Positions 26,197 through 34,781 of a stretch of 64,000 nucleotides of DNA are shown one piece after another. The stretch lies in assembly GCA_046291695.1 (NCBI GenBank), contig JBKBSO010000005.1, forward strand, positions 1 to 64,000. The letters are read 5' to 3'. The translations under genes and the position numbers were made by a program. Source of the DNA: PNNG01 sp046291695. Its GTDB lineage: Bacteria; Bacteroidota; Bacteroidia; UBA7662. The notes below the pieces were generated by a model that did not search any database, was not told where the DNA came from, and saw only the letters and a list, made by a program, of their open reading frames with translations. Position 1 is the first letter of the stretch. Each line of letters begins with the position of its first letter.

Positions 26197-27282
26197 CTAT
26201 TTGCTCAGGTATCGCAGGGTAAATTCCTTTTCTAAAGCATTTACGGCTTTGAGCACTTCGGGATGCGCAGCATTGGCATTGATTACAAATGCCCGTTGGT
26301 ATTTATCGTCGATAATCCAGCGGCAGTAAAAAGTACCGGTGCTTCCGTCATGGGCTGCCCTGTGGGGAATATCAGTGCCATAATTGAGCCAGCCAAGCGC
26401 ATAACCATCTTTGTGAAATAATATGTTTAAGGCTTCATCCCGGCTCATATGCCCAGCTTCGTTACTGAGTGCCTGCAGCAGTCCTTGCAACAAGAAAGCC
26501 TGATCGAAGATGCTGCCGTTCATATTAGCCGGAGCGGCATATACAGGCCCGAGCTTATACACCTGTTCGGGCGCGGGGTACAAGCTGTCGAGGCTGCCCA
26601 AGTGGCCCCTTGCCCCAGTGCTATCGACCTGAAGTGGCCAGCCGATTTTAAAATTGGTGCTGTAGGTTTGGTTTACATATAGTTCGAGCAGATTTTCGAA
26701 GCTCAGTTCACCTACTTTTTCGAGCATGGCTGAGACCACCACATAGCCTGCATTGCTGTACAACATTTTTTGCCTTTTGCCTAGCTTTTGAGGTTTTTCG
26801 CGAAGCACAGTTTTGCTAAACATCAGTCTACATTCGCTATTCCCGGCAGTGCAGTGGTACCAGGGCATGGCCGAAACCCCATCGGTATATGGGGCCAAAC
26901 CACTTTGATGGCGTAGTAAATCAGCCAGGGTGGTTTTGCGATATTTTTTATGGATTTCTGCTTTGAGCTCAGGAAACACCTCAATAATTTTGGTATCCCA
27001 TTTAATTTTCCCGCGTTTAACCATTTCAAAAGCCATAAGGGCGGTAACGGCTTTGCTGTTAGATCCGAGGTGAAAGCGACTGTGCAAACCAATGGCATTG
27101 CTATCGGCCAAACTGGCAAGCCCATCAATGGCCGAAGTGTTAAGGCTGTAAGGACTCACTACGGCAAAGCCCAGGGCTGGGATTTGATTTTCAGTACGAA
27201 GTTTTCGAATCAAATCAAGCAAATCCTGGCCATTGACCGGACTTGCAAAAAGCAGGAGCAGGGCTATCGCAAGTTTTTTCAT
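26197..27282 (-). CDS. Serine hydrolase, beta-lactamase class C / PBP4* family
   Basis: A 361-residue exported enzyme. It has a signal peptide (1-18, FASPVNG before QDLLD) and the active-site set of the family: S-x-x-K at Ser74-Lys77 (LGSNSK), Y-x-N at 175-177 (YSN), and HDGSTG for the third box. Such proteins are penicillin-binding-protein-like DD-peptidases or esterases, not necessarily antibiotic resistance factors; the target is unknown. It is convergent with lptD with only 10 bp between stops. Confidence 0.85.
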   Translation of the reverse strand: MKKLAIALLLLFASPVNGQDLLDLIRKLRTENQIPALGFAVVSPYSLNTSAIDGLASLADSNAIGLHSRFHLGSNSKAVTALMAFEMVKRGKIKWDTKIIEVFPELKAEIHKKYRKTTLADLLRHQSGLAPYTDGVSAMPWYHCTAGNSECRLMFSKTVLREKPQKLGKRQKMLYSNAGYVVVSAMLEKVGELSFENLLELYVNQTYSTNFKIGWPLQVDSTGARGHLGSLDSLYPAPEQVYKLGPVYAAPANMNGSIFDQAFLLQGLLQALSNEAGHMSRDEALNILFHKDGYALGWLNYGTDIPHRAAHDGSTGTFYCRWIIDDKYQRAFVINANAAHPEVLKAVNALEKEFTLRYLSK

Positions 27283-27646
27283 GGGCTAAATATACACGTC
27301 GTGAACCATATGATTCATGCCTGTGGGTTTGAATGAAAAATGAACTAGGATGATGTTCGATGAGTTACAGATTACTGCCCCAGACCGCAGCCAGGTAGTG
27401 CAAGCTAGCGGCAGACCGCTGCTCTTGAACAAAAGTGCAGCGCAAAAGCTATAGGGACAAGTTGTTGTTCAAAAGTAATGCGTGTGTAATCGGCGCCGTT
27501 TGGCCATGATCTGCGGGCTAACGCTTTTTGGTTTATAGGATGGAACAATAGGGTTTTTAGTTTCCGTACATCTGCATTTAGCCTTTAGCCCGCAGCAGCC
27601 ATATTTACACTTGGCCGCAAACTAAAAAAGCAGCATTTTAGCAGCC
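27283..27646. other. Intergenic region with an 11-bp inverted repeat
   Basis: No gene is supported in this stretch. CTGCGGGCTAA (27511-27521) and its exact reverse complement (27585-27595) flank 63 bp. It could form a large hairpin ahead of the acyltransferase gene, or be chance. Nothing else is clear. Confidence 0.5.
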
Positions 27647-28570
27647 ATGCTCTATTACTTGTTTTATTGGCTGTTGATTTTGGCTATACCGCTTTACTTC
27701 AGTCATTTTTACATCAGCAAAAAAAGGAAAGACTGGTCGCGAAAACCCAAAGCGCGCTTATTCACCGTTAATCATACCAATTCTTTTGTCGACCCCATTA
27801 TAATTGCCGCTAATTTGCCCTTTCCCACTTGGTTTTTGGCCAGGGGCGATGCCCTGCAGGGTAAATTAGGTCGATTTATCGCCAAAAGTTTTTACATCAT
27901 GCCGGTGTGGCGGGAACGCGAGGGCAATGTGCGCGGCAATTACGATACTTTTGAGCGCTGCATGGAGATTTGGAAAGGCCAAGGGTCGGTCATGATTTTT
28001 GTAGAAGGTTTGTGCGAAAACGATTGGCGCTTAAAGCCTTTTCCGAAAGGTACGGCGCGTTTGGTGTGGCAGGCCTGGCAACAAGGGATCACGCTCGAAA
28101 TCATTCCTACGGGGGTAAACTACGAGCATTTTTCGGGCCCGGGCAAACAATGTGAAATACGCTACGGAGCTCCCATGGTATATACCGATTTGCTCGAAAA
28201 CACCACCGAGGCCATTTTTTACCGCAAATTCAACGAACGCCTTTTTGCCCTCATGCAGCCGCTGGTGATTGAAGCCACCGATGCCCAGGCGGCTCTGCAC
28301 CAGTTTACGGTGAAACGAGGCCACGGCCCATTGGCGAACTTCCTCAGAAAGTTGGCCAAACTGATGCACTGGCCTTATTATAGCGCCCTTCGGAGCTTGG
28401 CCAAACGGGCCAAAAACACGGTGCATTACGATGCCGCTTTGTTTGGCATGTTGCTGCTGAGTTACCCGGTATTCCTGCTGGTATTGATGAGTATGTTTTT
28501 GGTGCTGGGTTTGCCCGGTTTATGGTTACTCACTTTTGTTTGGCCCTTCATGGCTTGGTTGGGACGATGA
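27647..28570 (+). CDS. PlsC-domain acyltransferase, HX5D type
   Basis: A 307-residue membrane protein of the lysophospholipid acyltransferase superfamily. It has an N-terminal hydrophobic segment (about 1-22) and a catalytic block NHTNSFVDP (42-50) with five residues between His and Asp, as in glycerol-3-phosphate acyltransferases, not the usual four. MIFVEGLCENDWRLKPFPKGTA is the phosphate-binding block. Two more hydrophobic segments lie at the C-terminus (about 262-304). The acyl acceptor is unknown; it may be glycerol-3-phosphate or an alcohol in an outer envelope lipid. It is a single gene. Confidence 0.8.
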   Translation: MLYYLFYWLLILAIPLYFSHFYISKKRKDWSRKPKARLFTVNHTNSFVDPIIIAANLPFPTWFLARGDALQGKLGRFIAKSFYIMPVWREREGNVRGNYDTFERCMEIWKGQGSVMIFVEGLCENDWRLKPFPKGTARLVWQAWQQGITLEIIPTGVNYEHFSGPGKQCEIRYGAPMVYTDLLENTTEAIFYRKFNERLFALMQPLVIEATDAQAALHQFTVKRGHGPLANFLRKLAKLMHWPYYSALRSLAKRAKNTVHYDAALFGMLLLSYPVFLLVLMSMFLVLGLPGLWLLTFVWPFMAWLGR

Positions 28571-28629
28571 AACAAGCTTTCGGCTGGTGCAAGACCTCCT
28601 CATATTTTCTGAGGTGCTATTCAGTGCGG

Positions 28630-29034
28630 TTAACTTCTTTCCAACCAGTTTTCTAATTTCAGGTTTTCTAAGTGCCTGAAGTCTTTCATATTGTCGGTTA
28701 CTAAAATCATTTCATGAGCGATTGCAGTAACGCCAATGATCAAATCAAATTCATCATGCATGGGCGTTCCGTTTTTTCGTAGTCTGACTTTGTTAACGGC
28801 ATACGGGTCAACTATCCCAAAAATCGGAAGGATGGTTAGCCCTCTTACAAATTTATCGACCGTCTAGTGAGATTTTTTGGGATCATCGCCGTTTTCTGCT
28901 CAGTACTTCAGTTCAAAAACCGTTACTTCAGAGATGAAACAATTCTCAAGACCTTTTTCCTTGATTATTTCATCGAGATTGAGTTTCCCTCTCAAAAAAT
29001 ACACACATGTACTAGTGTCAAGCAAATATTGCAT
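28630..29034 (-). pseudogene. VapC-type PIN-domain toxin with two in-frame stop codons
   Basis: Read in one frame from ATG 29034 to TAA 28630, this 135-codon stretch is clearly a PIN ribonuclease of the VapC type: it begins MQYLLDTSTCVYFLRGK with the first catalytic Asp, has FISEVTVFELKY for the Glu, and ends with DLIIGVTAIAHEMILVTDNMKDFRHLENLKLENW, containing the late Asp cluster. Codon 45 is TGA (28900-28902) and codon 57 is TAG (28864-28866); both are in one frame with no indels. The toxin is therefore inactive. It lies 3 bp after the antitoxin gene, the normal VapBC arrangement. No product is expected. Confidence 0.88.
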
Positions 29035-29037
29035 TTG

Positions 29038-29277
29038 TTAAAAGTTCAGGTCTTTTGATCTGAATTTCCTGGTTTCTTTAATGCGCTTGATGATTTCTTC
29101 GGCTGGCTTTTCTGAAACAAATCCTCCGAACGAACTGAAAAAATCCTTTTCTTTTGATTTTCTCTCTTGCCGTATAGATTTCGCAAGCCGTTCAAGCAGC
29201 TCCAATTTGCTTACAGCACTCAAACTTTCGAAAAGTTCAGCATAGGTTTCAACTATATGGCGCTCAGCATGTGTCAT
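29038..29277 (-). CDS. Antitoxin of a VapBC-type pair
   Basis: A 79-residue protein upstream of and 3 bp from the decayed toxin on the same strand. It is small and charged, with a leading helical part (ETYAELFESLSAVSKLELLERLAKSIR) and a C-terminal basic tail (IKRIKETRKFRSKDLNF) of the kind that wraps the toxin. The DNA-binding N-terminal fold is not a standard one I can name. The frame is intact although its toxin is broken, so it may still serve as a free antitoxin or be a relic. Confidence 0.72.
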   Translation of the reverse strand: MTHAERHIVETYAELFESLSAVSKLELLERLAKSIRQERKSKEKDFFSSFGGFVSEKPAEEIIKRIKETRKFRSKDLNF

Positions 29278-29667
29278 TGCCTAAATTTTAATAAATGCAT
29301 GAAATTATAGCTTAAAACTGATATGGTTCATCCGCATCTTTTCAAGTAAGCCGAAGGTTTGGCCCAGCCCCCTTCATCAGATGCCGACCGCAGCGTCGAT
29401 ACGCGCTTAGCCGAAGCTGCTAGTAGCACTGTCTATAAAGGTCGATTCAGAGCACATAAGTTCAAATAAACGATAACGGCTTTAAGGGGCTGCCAAAAAC
29501 CTCCCCGCCCTCCGACGCTGCGGTCGGGATCTAAGGATATACAGTGAGCAAAGGAATGCCGCTTCTGTACTGTCACTTATGTGAATAAGCAGAAAGCTGA
29601 TTTCCGTGCTACTTGCTTTCTATGTCAACTTCACTTTTACCAATCCACAGCTCATGGTGAAACATCA
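29278..29667. other. Intergenic region with a 15-bp inverted repeat
   Basis: No gene is supported. CCGACCGCAGCGTCG at 29384-29398 is repeated exactly in reverse at 29513-29527. The two arms are 114 bp apart. The region lies just beyond the antitoxin gene and could mark the edge of a small transferred segment or a MITE-like element. Confidence 0.55.
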
Positions 29668-30720
29668 TCAATCCTTAATTTTATTCATTCCCAGCAAGCC
29701 CACCATCCAATCGGGCAGGGTTTTGTAGGTGCCGCGTTTTTTGAGGTTGAAATAAATACCCAATTTTTTGAAAACCGGCACTTTGTGCGTTTCTACCAGC
29801 TCAATCAAGGCCCCATCCGGGTCTTCCATATAGGCAAATCGTCCGCCGGCTTCACCCATGTCGAAGGTATTTCCGCTGTCGACCGTAAATTCCACGCCCA
29901 AGGCGGCGGCTTTTTGTTGGAGGCCATCCATGTCTAAAGTATCGAAACAAAGGTGTATGAAACCGCGATCGCCCCAGCAACGCCCTATGAAAATATGGCG
30001 ACCGGTGCCATCGAGGCGTTGAATGAGTTCAATGCGCACATTGCCCAATAGTTTGCTAAAAGCGCCATAAGGCTCTACATGTTTGCGTAAAATCACCCGG
30101 CGTACCTCAGTTTGTTCGGGCAAATCGGCAAATACACCAGTTTTGTCGAGCACAATTTCGCGAATCCCCAGCACCTGACTGTAAAACTGTACCGCCTGAT
30201 CCATATCGCGCACACCAATTACAGCCCCACCAACGCCGCCGGTAAGTGTTTCATCGGCGGGCTTAAACCAGCTTTGGCCTTCTACCACCTGAAAGCTGTT
30301 GCCCCAGGGGTCGGTAATCCAAAAACAACGTTCGCCTATGGCATCGGTATGTAGCATGCCCACCGGATAGCCTTTCGATTTTAGTTGTTCGTGCAGGGCG
30401 GGTACATTGCGACTTTTCATTTTGGCGGCATAAATGCCCAAATCGCCAATGCGGATATCGAAGTCCACCGGAACCGGTGTTTTGCTGGTGTATTGCCAAA
30501 TTTCGAATCCGCCACCACCTGCCATATTCAAGGCCAGGGCAGCCCGGCGCGATTCAACCACCCCATTGGTGTAGCGGGTCATGAGCGCAGCCTCGGCAGC
30601 ATCGTCAAATACCGATACATTCATGCCAAAAACATCGCGGTACCATTTCCAAGCCTCATCCACATTGGGGATGCCGATGCCAATTTGTTGTATGCCGGTG
30701 ATAAAGGGGAGGGTATTCAT
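29668..30720 (-). CDS. VOC-superfamily (glyoxalase/dioxygenase-fold) protein, two domains
   Basis: This 350-residue protein holds two beta-alpha-beta-beta-beta VOC units: one at about 5-150 (ITGIQQIGIGIPNVDEAWKWYRDVFGM ... ITDPWGNSFQVVEG) and one at about 160-320 (GGAVIGVRDMDQAVQFYSQVLGI ... MEDPDGALIELVE). His/Glu metal ligands are hard to assign. It resembles the two-domain glyoxalase or extradiol dioxygenase group; the substrate is unknown. It overlaps the upstream SDR gene by 4 bp, so the two are likely coupled and may work in one pathway. Confidence 0.82.
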   Translation of the reverse strand: MNTLPFITGIQQIGIGIPNVDEAWKWYRDVFGMNVSVFDDAAEAALMTRYTNGVVESRRAALALNMAGGGGFEIWQYTSKTPVPVDFDIRIGDLGIYAAKMKSRNVPALHEQLKSKGYPVGMLHTDAIGERCFWITDPWGNSFQVVEGQSWFKPADETLTGGVGGAVIGVRDMDQAVQFYSQVLGIREIVLDKTGVFADLPEQTEVRRVILRKHVEPYGAFSKLLGNVRIELIQRLDGTGRHIFIGRCWGDRGFIHLCFDTLDMDGLQQKAAALGVEFTVDSGNTFDMGEAGGRFAYMEDPDGALIELVETHKVPVFKKLGIYFNLKKRGTYKTLPDWMVGLLGMNKIKD

Positions 30721-31505
30721 AAGGGACTAACTTTGCTGCTGATGTATCGGTATAGCGGTGGTATGTATTTGCTGAACCAGTAAAGGAGTTTTTCGCCACG
30801 GGCCACCAGTACCAGCGATTTGCCACGGGCATAAGCCTTCCATATTTTTTTAGCGCAAACATCGGCGCGAATGCCTTTGGCCTGGCCCTCATCCATCTGG
30901 CCATGTACGCTGCCATCGCCCTTTACCGCACTGAAACTGATAGGGGTATTGATGCGCCCGGGGCATGCTATGGTAATCTGCAAACGCCCTCGCTCTTCTA
31001 TGGCCATGGTGTTGAAGTAGCCATGTAAGGCATGCTTCGAGGCGGAATAGGTAGAGCGGGTAGGGAAGCCGAATAAGCCTACTACACTGCTGGTGATGAT
31101 GATGCCGGCCTTGGGTGCCATGTGCGGAAACAGCAATTTGGTGAATAATACAGGTCCGAAAAAATTCACCTGCATGATGTGCTTTTCACTTTCGAAACTG
31201 GCTTCGGTTGCACGGGCACGCTGACTGATGCCGGCATTGTTCACCAACACATCAAGCTGCGGCGCCAATCCGATGATGTGTGCAGACGCTTGTTCAATAG
31301 AAGCCTCATTGGCCAGGTCGAGCTGCACAAATTCACACCAATCCGTAAACTTTAAACAGGCTTCCTTAACTTGTTGCAAGGCATCGAGCCGGCGAGCACA
31401 TAAAATCAAACGTGCACCGGCCTTCGCAGCGTCTAGGGCCAATGCCTCGCCAATACCCGAACTGGCACCGGTAACCACTACGTATTTGCCTTTTAAATTC
31501 GACAT
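30717..31505 (-). CDS. Short-chain dehydrogenase/reductase
   Basis: A 262-residue NAD(P)-dependent oxidoreductase of the SDR family. It shows the cofactor motif TGASSGIG (12-19), the NNAG motif (89-92), and the catalytic Ser140/Tyr153/Lys157 (YSASK). The start chosen is ATG 31505 (MSNLKGKYVV), because it places the cofactor motif at the usual distance; the longer frame adds 40 unlikely residues. It overlaps the VOC gene by 4 bp and is divergent from a lipoprotein gene. Confidence 0.9.
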   Translation of the reverse strand: MSNLKGKYVVVTGASSGIGEALALDAAKAGARLILCARRLDALQQVKEACLKFTDWCEFVQLDLANEASIEQASAHIIGLAPQLDVLVNNAGISQRARATEASFESEKHIMQVNFFGPVLFTKLLFPHMAPKAGIIITSSVVGLFGFPTRSTYSASKHALHGYFNTMAIEERGRLQITIACPGRINTPISFSAVKGDGSVHGQMDEGQAKGIRADVCAKKIWKAYARGKSLVLVARGEKLLYWFSKYIPPLYRYISSKVSPL

Positions 31506-31575
31506 GTGGCGAAGATAATAGTTCTCCGACTTAACTGAATTTGATTTTCGCCCTTGAGCATCACTATATTTGTTA

Positions 31576-32040
31576 ATGCGATTATTTCTGGCCTGTATCT
31601 GTCTGTTGCTCATGGCTTGCAACAAAAATGAATTTAAAGACGAAGAAGCGCTGTTGCAGGCCCATTTTTGGTCGATTACGGCCTTTTCTGTTGAACCGGC
31701 CTGGACTCACCCCCAGGATGGTCGCCAAATTACCGATATGCTGGCCGAAGCCGAAGCCTGCAGCCGCGACGATTATTTTGAATTCCAACCTTCTGGTGTT
31801 TTTGTGCACCACCGTGGACCAGAACGTTGTTTTAATGGTGAACCGGCGAGCAGCACCACCAGCTGGCAACTCAGTCGTAACCGCGATAAACTTTGGCTTT
31901 CTATTGCCGGAACGCCCTATTACGAAGTAGAATTACAACAACTTGCTTCGGGCCAAATGACTTGGTTTGTACAGGCATTGCCCATTACTGACAGCGTGTT
32001 CAGAAATGCAAGCTTAGTACTTCAAAAGCACAATCCTTAA
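31576..32040 (+). CDS. Lipoprotein, hypothetical
   Basis: A 154-residue protein with a clear lipoprotein signal: start ATG 31576, hydrophobic core (LFLACICLLLMA) and Cys15 in LLMAC, followed by NKNEF. The body is a small beta-rich domain reminiscent of lipocalin-like Bacteroidota lipoproteins, with a strand pattern FWSITAFSVEPAW, DDYFEFQPSGVFVHH and TSWQLSRNRDKLWLSI. The function is unknown. It is convergent with tolC and overlaps its stop by a few bases (32037-32040). Confidence 0.78.
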   Translation: MRLFLACICLLLMACNKNEFKDEEALLQAHFWSITAFSVEPAWTHPQDGRQITDMLAEAEACSRDDYFEFQPSGVFVHHRGPERCFNGEPASSTTSWQLSRNRDKLWLSIAGTPYYEVELQQLASGQMTWFVQALPITDSVFRNASLVLQKHNP

Positions 32041-33431
32041 TTCGGCACCCGCACCAATTCGCCCGTCAAATGCAATTGTGCCAAGAAATTGGTCTGTTGT
32101 CGGGTTTGTAGGCTGATGAGTCGCAATCGTCCGCTCACCAACTGTGCCTCGCGCTGGTTGATGATGAATATGCTGCTTTCGCCTTGTTGAAAACGAATTT
32201 TTTCGGCTTCCAACATGGCTTCGAGGTTTTCCACCACCTGAAGTTGGGTGCTGATTAACGAGCCCAGCTGGTCGTATTCCAGTTGCAAAGCCGCCAAACG
32301 GTTACTCAGGATAAAGGCCCGTTGCGATTGCTCCAGCTGAAGGTTCTCTTGTTGCAGTTTCACCTGCTTTAAGCTGCCTCTTGCATCGCGCAAAAACAAG
32401 GGGAAACGAAAGTCAAGACCCACACGCTGACCAGGAAAGGGGTTGATGTCGAGTCGTGTAGGCTCATTAATGGCATAAAACTTCAGTCGTACATCGGGCT
32501 TTAAACGTTCCCGCTGCCAGCGTTCTTCGTAGCGCAACTGCTGTCGACGATAGTCAATTAAGCGATAGGCCGGATTGTTGAGGGCTTCGGTAATGGCTTG
32601 CTGCACCGGACTAAAGGTGAAGCCGGTGCCATTGCCGCTGGTGTCGGGCAGGGCCTGCGGGCTCAAGGCAAGCGGACGCCCTTCGGCATCCCATAAAAAA
32701 GTTTCGAGTTCCAGCCCGGCAGTTTGGTATTTGAGGTAACTGTCGATGCGCAATTGTTCCCAGTTTTGTAGCTGAATGGTAGCTTCGAGGGTGTCGATGG
32801 CCGCGCGATCCCCAAATTGATAAGCCAGACGAACCGCATCCAATACTTCTTTCGATATCTCCTCGGCTTGCAAATAGGCGATATACTCGCGATACATTTG
32901 TTGCCATTGCCAGAAGCTCCGGCCGGCTTGTAACAACATATCGTTGATGAGCTGCTCCTGCTCCACATAAGCGGCGTCGCGCACCACTTGCGCCTGTCGC
33001 AGTACCGTTCGTCTCTTATCTACCCATAATCCTTGCCCTATGGGTAAACTGAGGCCAGCCTGCCATTGCCCATCGGCCGGGGTGCGGTTTTCGGGATTGA
33101 AGTACACCCCTCGGCTACGATCGTAGCCTGCAAAGCCCTCAATACCAAACCAGGTGGGTAATTTGATACCATAGTTCTCCAGATTGTAATAATCCACCCC
33201 GTCGTATACCTTTTCCGACCAACTGCCCTGAATTACCGGGTCGAAGGCACCACGTGCTTGCCGTAAAACCGCTTGTCCACGCTCTACGGCAATCTGACTC
33301 TGACGAACCATAGGGTGATTATCGAGCACCACACGCATAAAAATACGCGCATCAAGCCGTTGCAGGCTGTCTTGTGCCGCAAGCGGTCCAAAGACGAGGA
33401 AAAAACAAAGGAAAAGACCTGCCTTTCTCAT
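32037..33431 (-). CDS. TolC-family outer-membrane efflux protein
   Basis: A 464-residue outer-membrane channel component of an export system. It has a signal peptide (before QDSLQRL at about residue 20) and the two repeated long helical regions typical of TolC/OEP, with coiled parts LLQAGRSFWQWQQMYREYIAYLQAEEISKEVL and LEQSQRAFILSNRLAALQLEYDQLGSLI. It is the last gene of the TetR/ABC/HlyD/TolC operon and starts 4 bp inside the stop of the HlyD gene (ATGA overlap). Together they form a three-part exporter. Confidence 0.9.
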   Translation of the reverse strand: MRKAGLFLCFFLVFGPLAAQDSLQRLDARIFMRVVLDNHPMVRQSQIAVERGQAVLRQARGAFDPVIQGSWSEKVYDGVDYYNLENYGIKLPTWFGIEGFAGYDRSRGVYFNPENRTPADGQWQAGLSLPIGQGLWVDKRRTVLRQAQVVRDAAYVEQEQLINDMLLQAGRSFWQWQQMYREYIAYLQAEEISKEVLDAVRLAYQFGDRAAIDTLEATIQLQNWEQLRIDSYLKYQTAGLELETFLWDAEGRPLALSPQALPDTSGNGTGFTFSPVQQAITEALNNPAYRLIDYRRQQLRYEERWQRERLKPDVRLKFYAINEPTRLDINPFPGQRVGLDFRFPLFLRDARGSLKQVKLQQENLQLEQSQRAFILSNRLAALQLEYDQLGSLISTQLQVVENLEAMLEAEKIRFQQGESSIFIINQREAQLVSGRLRLISLQTRQQTNFLAQLHLTGELVRVPN

Positions 33432-34771
33432 TTTCCGTTTTTGGTGTACGACGACTGGATGTAATAATCAGGCGGGAAGCCGTTGAGCTGTCGCCATACT
33501 TCATACCAAATGGGTACATCTTTCAGCAGCGCTATGCCTTGGGCACCTGAACCTACGCGTAAGGCTTCGGGCCAGGGGATGTCGTTGGGGTCGGGCACTA
33601 CCAGCATGCGGTACAAACCTTCGGCATTGGCAAAATTGTCGATTACGGCAATGCGCCCGCCAAAAGTACCAAACGAAAGGTTAGGCCAACCGCTAAAAAC
33701 CACCGCGGGCCAACCATCGAACAGGAATCGAACGGTATTGCCGGGTCTAATCAGGGGCAAATCAATGGGGCGTATGTACATCTCCACCGCCAGTTCAATA
33801 TTGCCGGGCATGATGCTCACAATCTCTTCGCCTTCTTTGATGAGCATGCCGATACCCGTTTTATTGGCCCTGGTGATGTAGCCGTCCTGCGGAGCCAAAA
33901 CCCAATACAGACCTGCACGAAAAGCGTAGTTCGAGAGCATGTTTTGAAGCTTTTGCAAATCGCCCTCCGCCTGAAATTGATTGGTTAAGGCGCTGTATAA
34001 ATCAGATCGTGCTTTGGCAATTTTTTCTTGGAACTCGTTTTCGAGCGTAAATAGCTGCACTTCGGCGTTGATTACACTGTTGCGACTGGTTAATAAATTG
34101 TTTTCCGCAGCCACCATACGTGCCTGAGCCTCCTGAAACCGCATATTTCGAGCTTCAAACTCATTGAGCGGCACTAATCCCTGGGTATAAAGCGTTTTTA
34201 CGCGATCAAACTGATCTCGAGCTACCTGCAAGCGGGTATAGGCAGCATCAATTTCTATGCTGTCGGTTTGCACCTTTAAGCGGGCCTGAAAGAGGAGGTT
34301 ATTGGCTTGCTCGAGTTTGTTTTTACGGGTTTCGTCTAAGGCATTGATCTGGCGTTCCAGGGCTTCGGCCTTTTGTTTATAAGAAGCAATGGCCTCTGCC
34401 TTGGCAGATACTTGTCCCTGGGTTCGCTGCACCAACAAGGTATCGAAATACTCTTCCTTAATTTCCGATATATGGAGGATGGTATCTCCTCGATAAACAA
34501 AATCTCCCTCCTGCACATACCATTTTTCGATTCTGCCGGCAATGATGGAGTGCAGTGACTGGGGTCTTTTATCTGGCTGTAGTGCCGTTAAAAAACCATT
34601 GGCCCTGATGTTCTGCGTCCAGGGTAGAAACATCATGCCTATGCTTACAATAAAGGCCACCTGCAATACACGAGCAATTTTTTTGCCCGGGGCTTCTCCA
34701 ATAATCTTGAAGGCCTTGTGCTTGGTGCGATCTATGATTTCGCCTATGGGTTGTGATGATATTTTCAACAT
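33428..34771 (-). CDS. HlyD-family periplasmic adaptor protein
   Basis: A 447-residue membrane fusion protein linking an inner-membrane ABC transporter to TolC. It has a single N-terminal transmembrane helix (about 34-50), the barrel-sandwich hybrid (RPQSLHSIIAGRIEKWYVQEGDFVYRGDTI), a long helical coiled coil (about 115-275), then the second half of the lipoyl domain (LYWVLAPQDGYITRANKTGIGMLIKEGE) and a beta-barrel (NIELAVEMYIRPIDLPLIRPGNTV). It follows the ABC gene by 10 bp and overlaps tolC. Confidence 0.92.
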   Translation of the reverse strand: MLKISSQPIGEIIDRTKHKAFKIIGEAPGKKIARVLQVAFIVSIGMMFLPWTQNIRANGFLTALQPDKRPQSLHSIIAGRIEKWYVQEGDFVYRGDTILHISEIKEEYFDTLLVQRTQGQVSAKAEAIASYKQKAEALERQINALDETRKNKLEQANNLLFQARLKVQTDSIEIDAAYTRLQVARDQFDRVKTLYTQGLVPLNEFEARNMRFQEAQARMVAAENNLLTSRNSVINAEVQLFTLENEFQEKIAKARSDLYSALTNQFQAEGDLQKLQNMLSNYAFRAGLYWVLAPQDGYITRANKTGIGMLIKEGEEIVSIMPGNIELAVEMYIRPIDLPLIRPGNTVRFLFDGWPAVVFSGWPNLSFGTFGGRIAVIDNFANAEGLYRMLVVPDPNDIPWPEALRVGSGAQGIALLKDVPIWYEVWRQLNGFPPDYYIQSSYTKNGK

Positions 34772-34781
34772 GGCTCAGGCG

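Noticed and set aside
26197..27282. Antibiotic-resistance beta-lactamase
   Set aside because: The SxxK/YxN layout is of the broad class C-like hydrolase family with many peptidase and esterase members; nothing shows drug hydrolysis.
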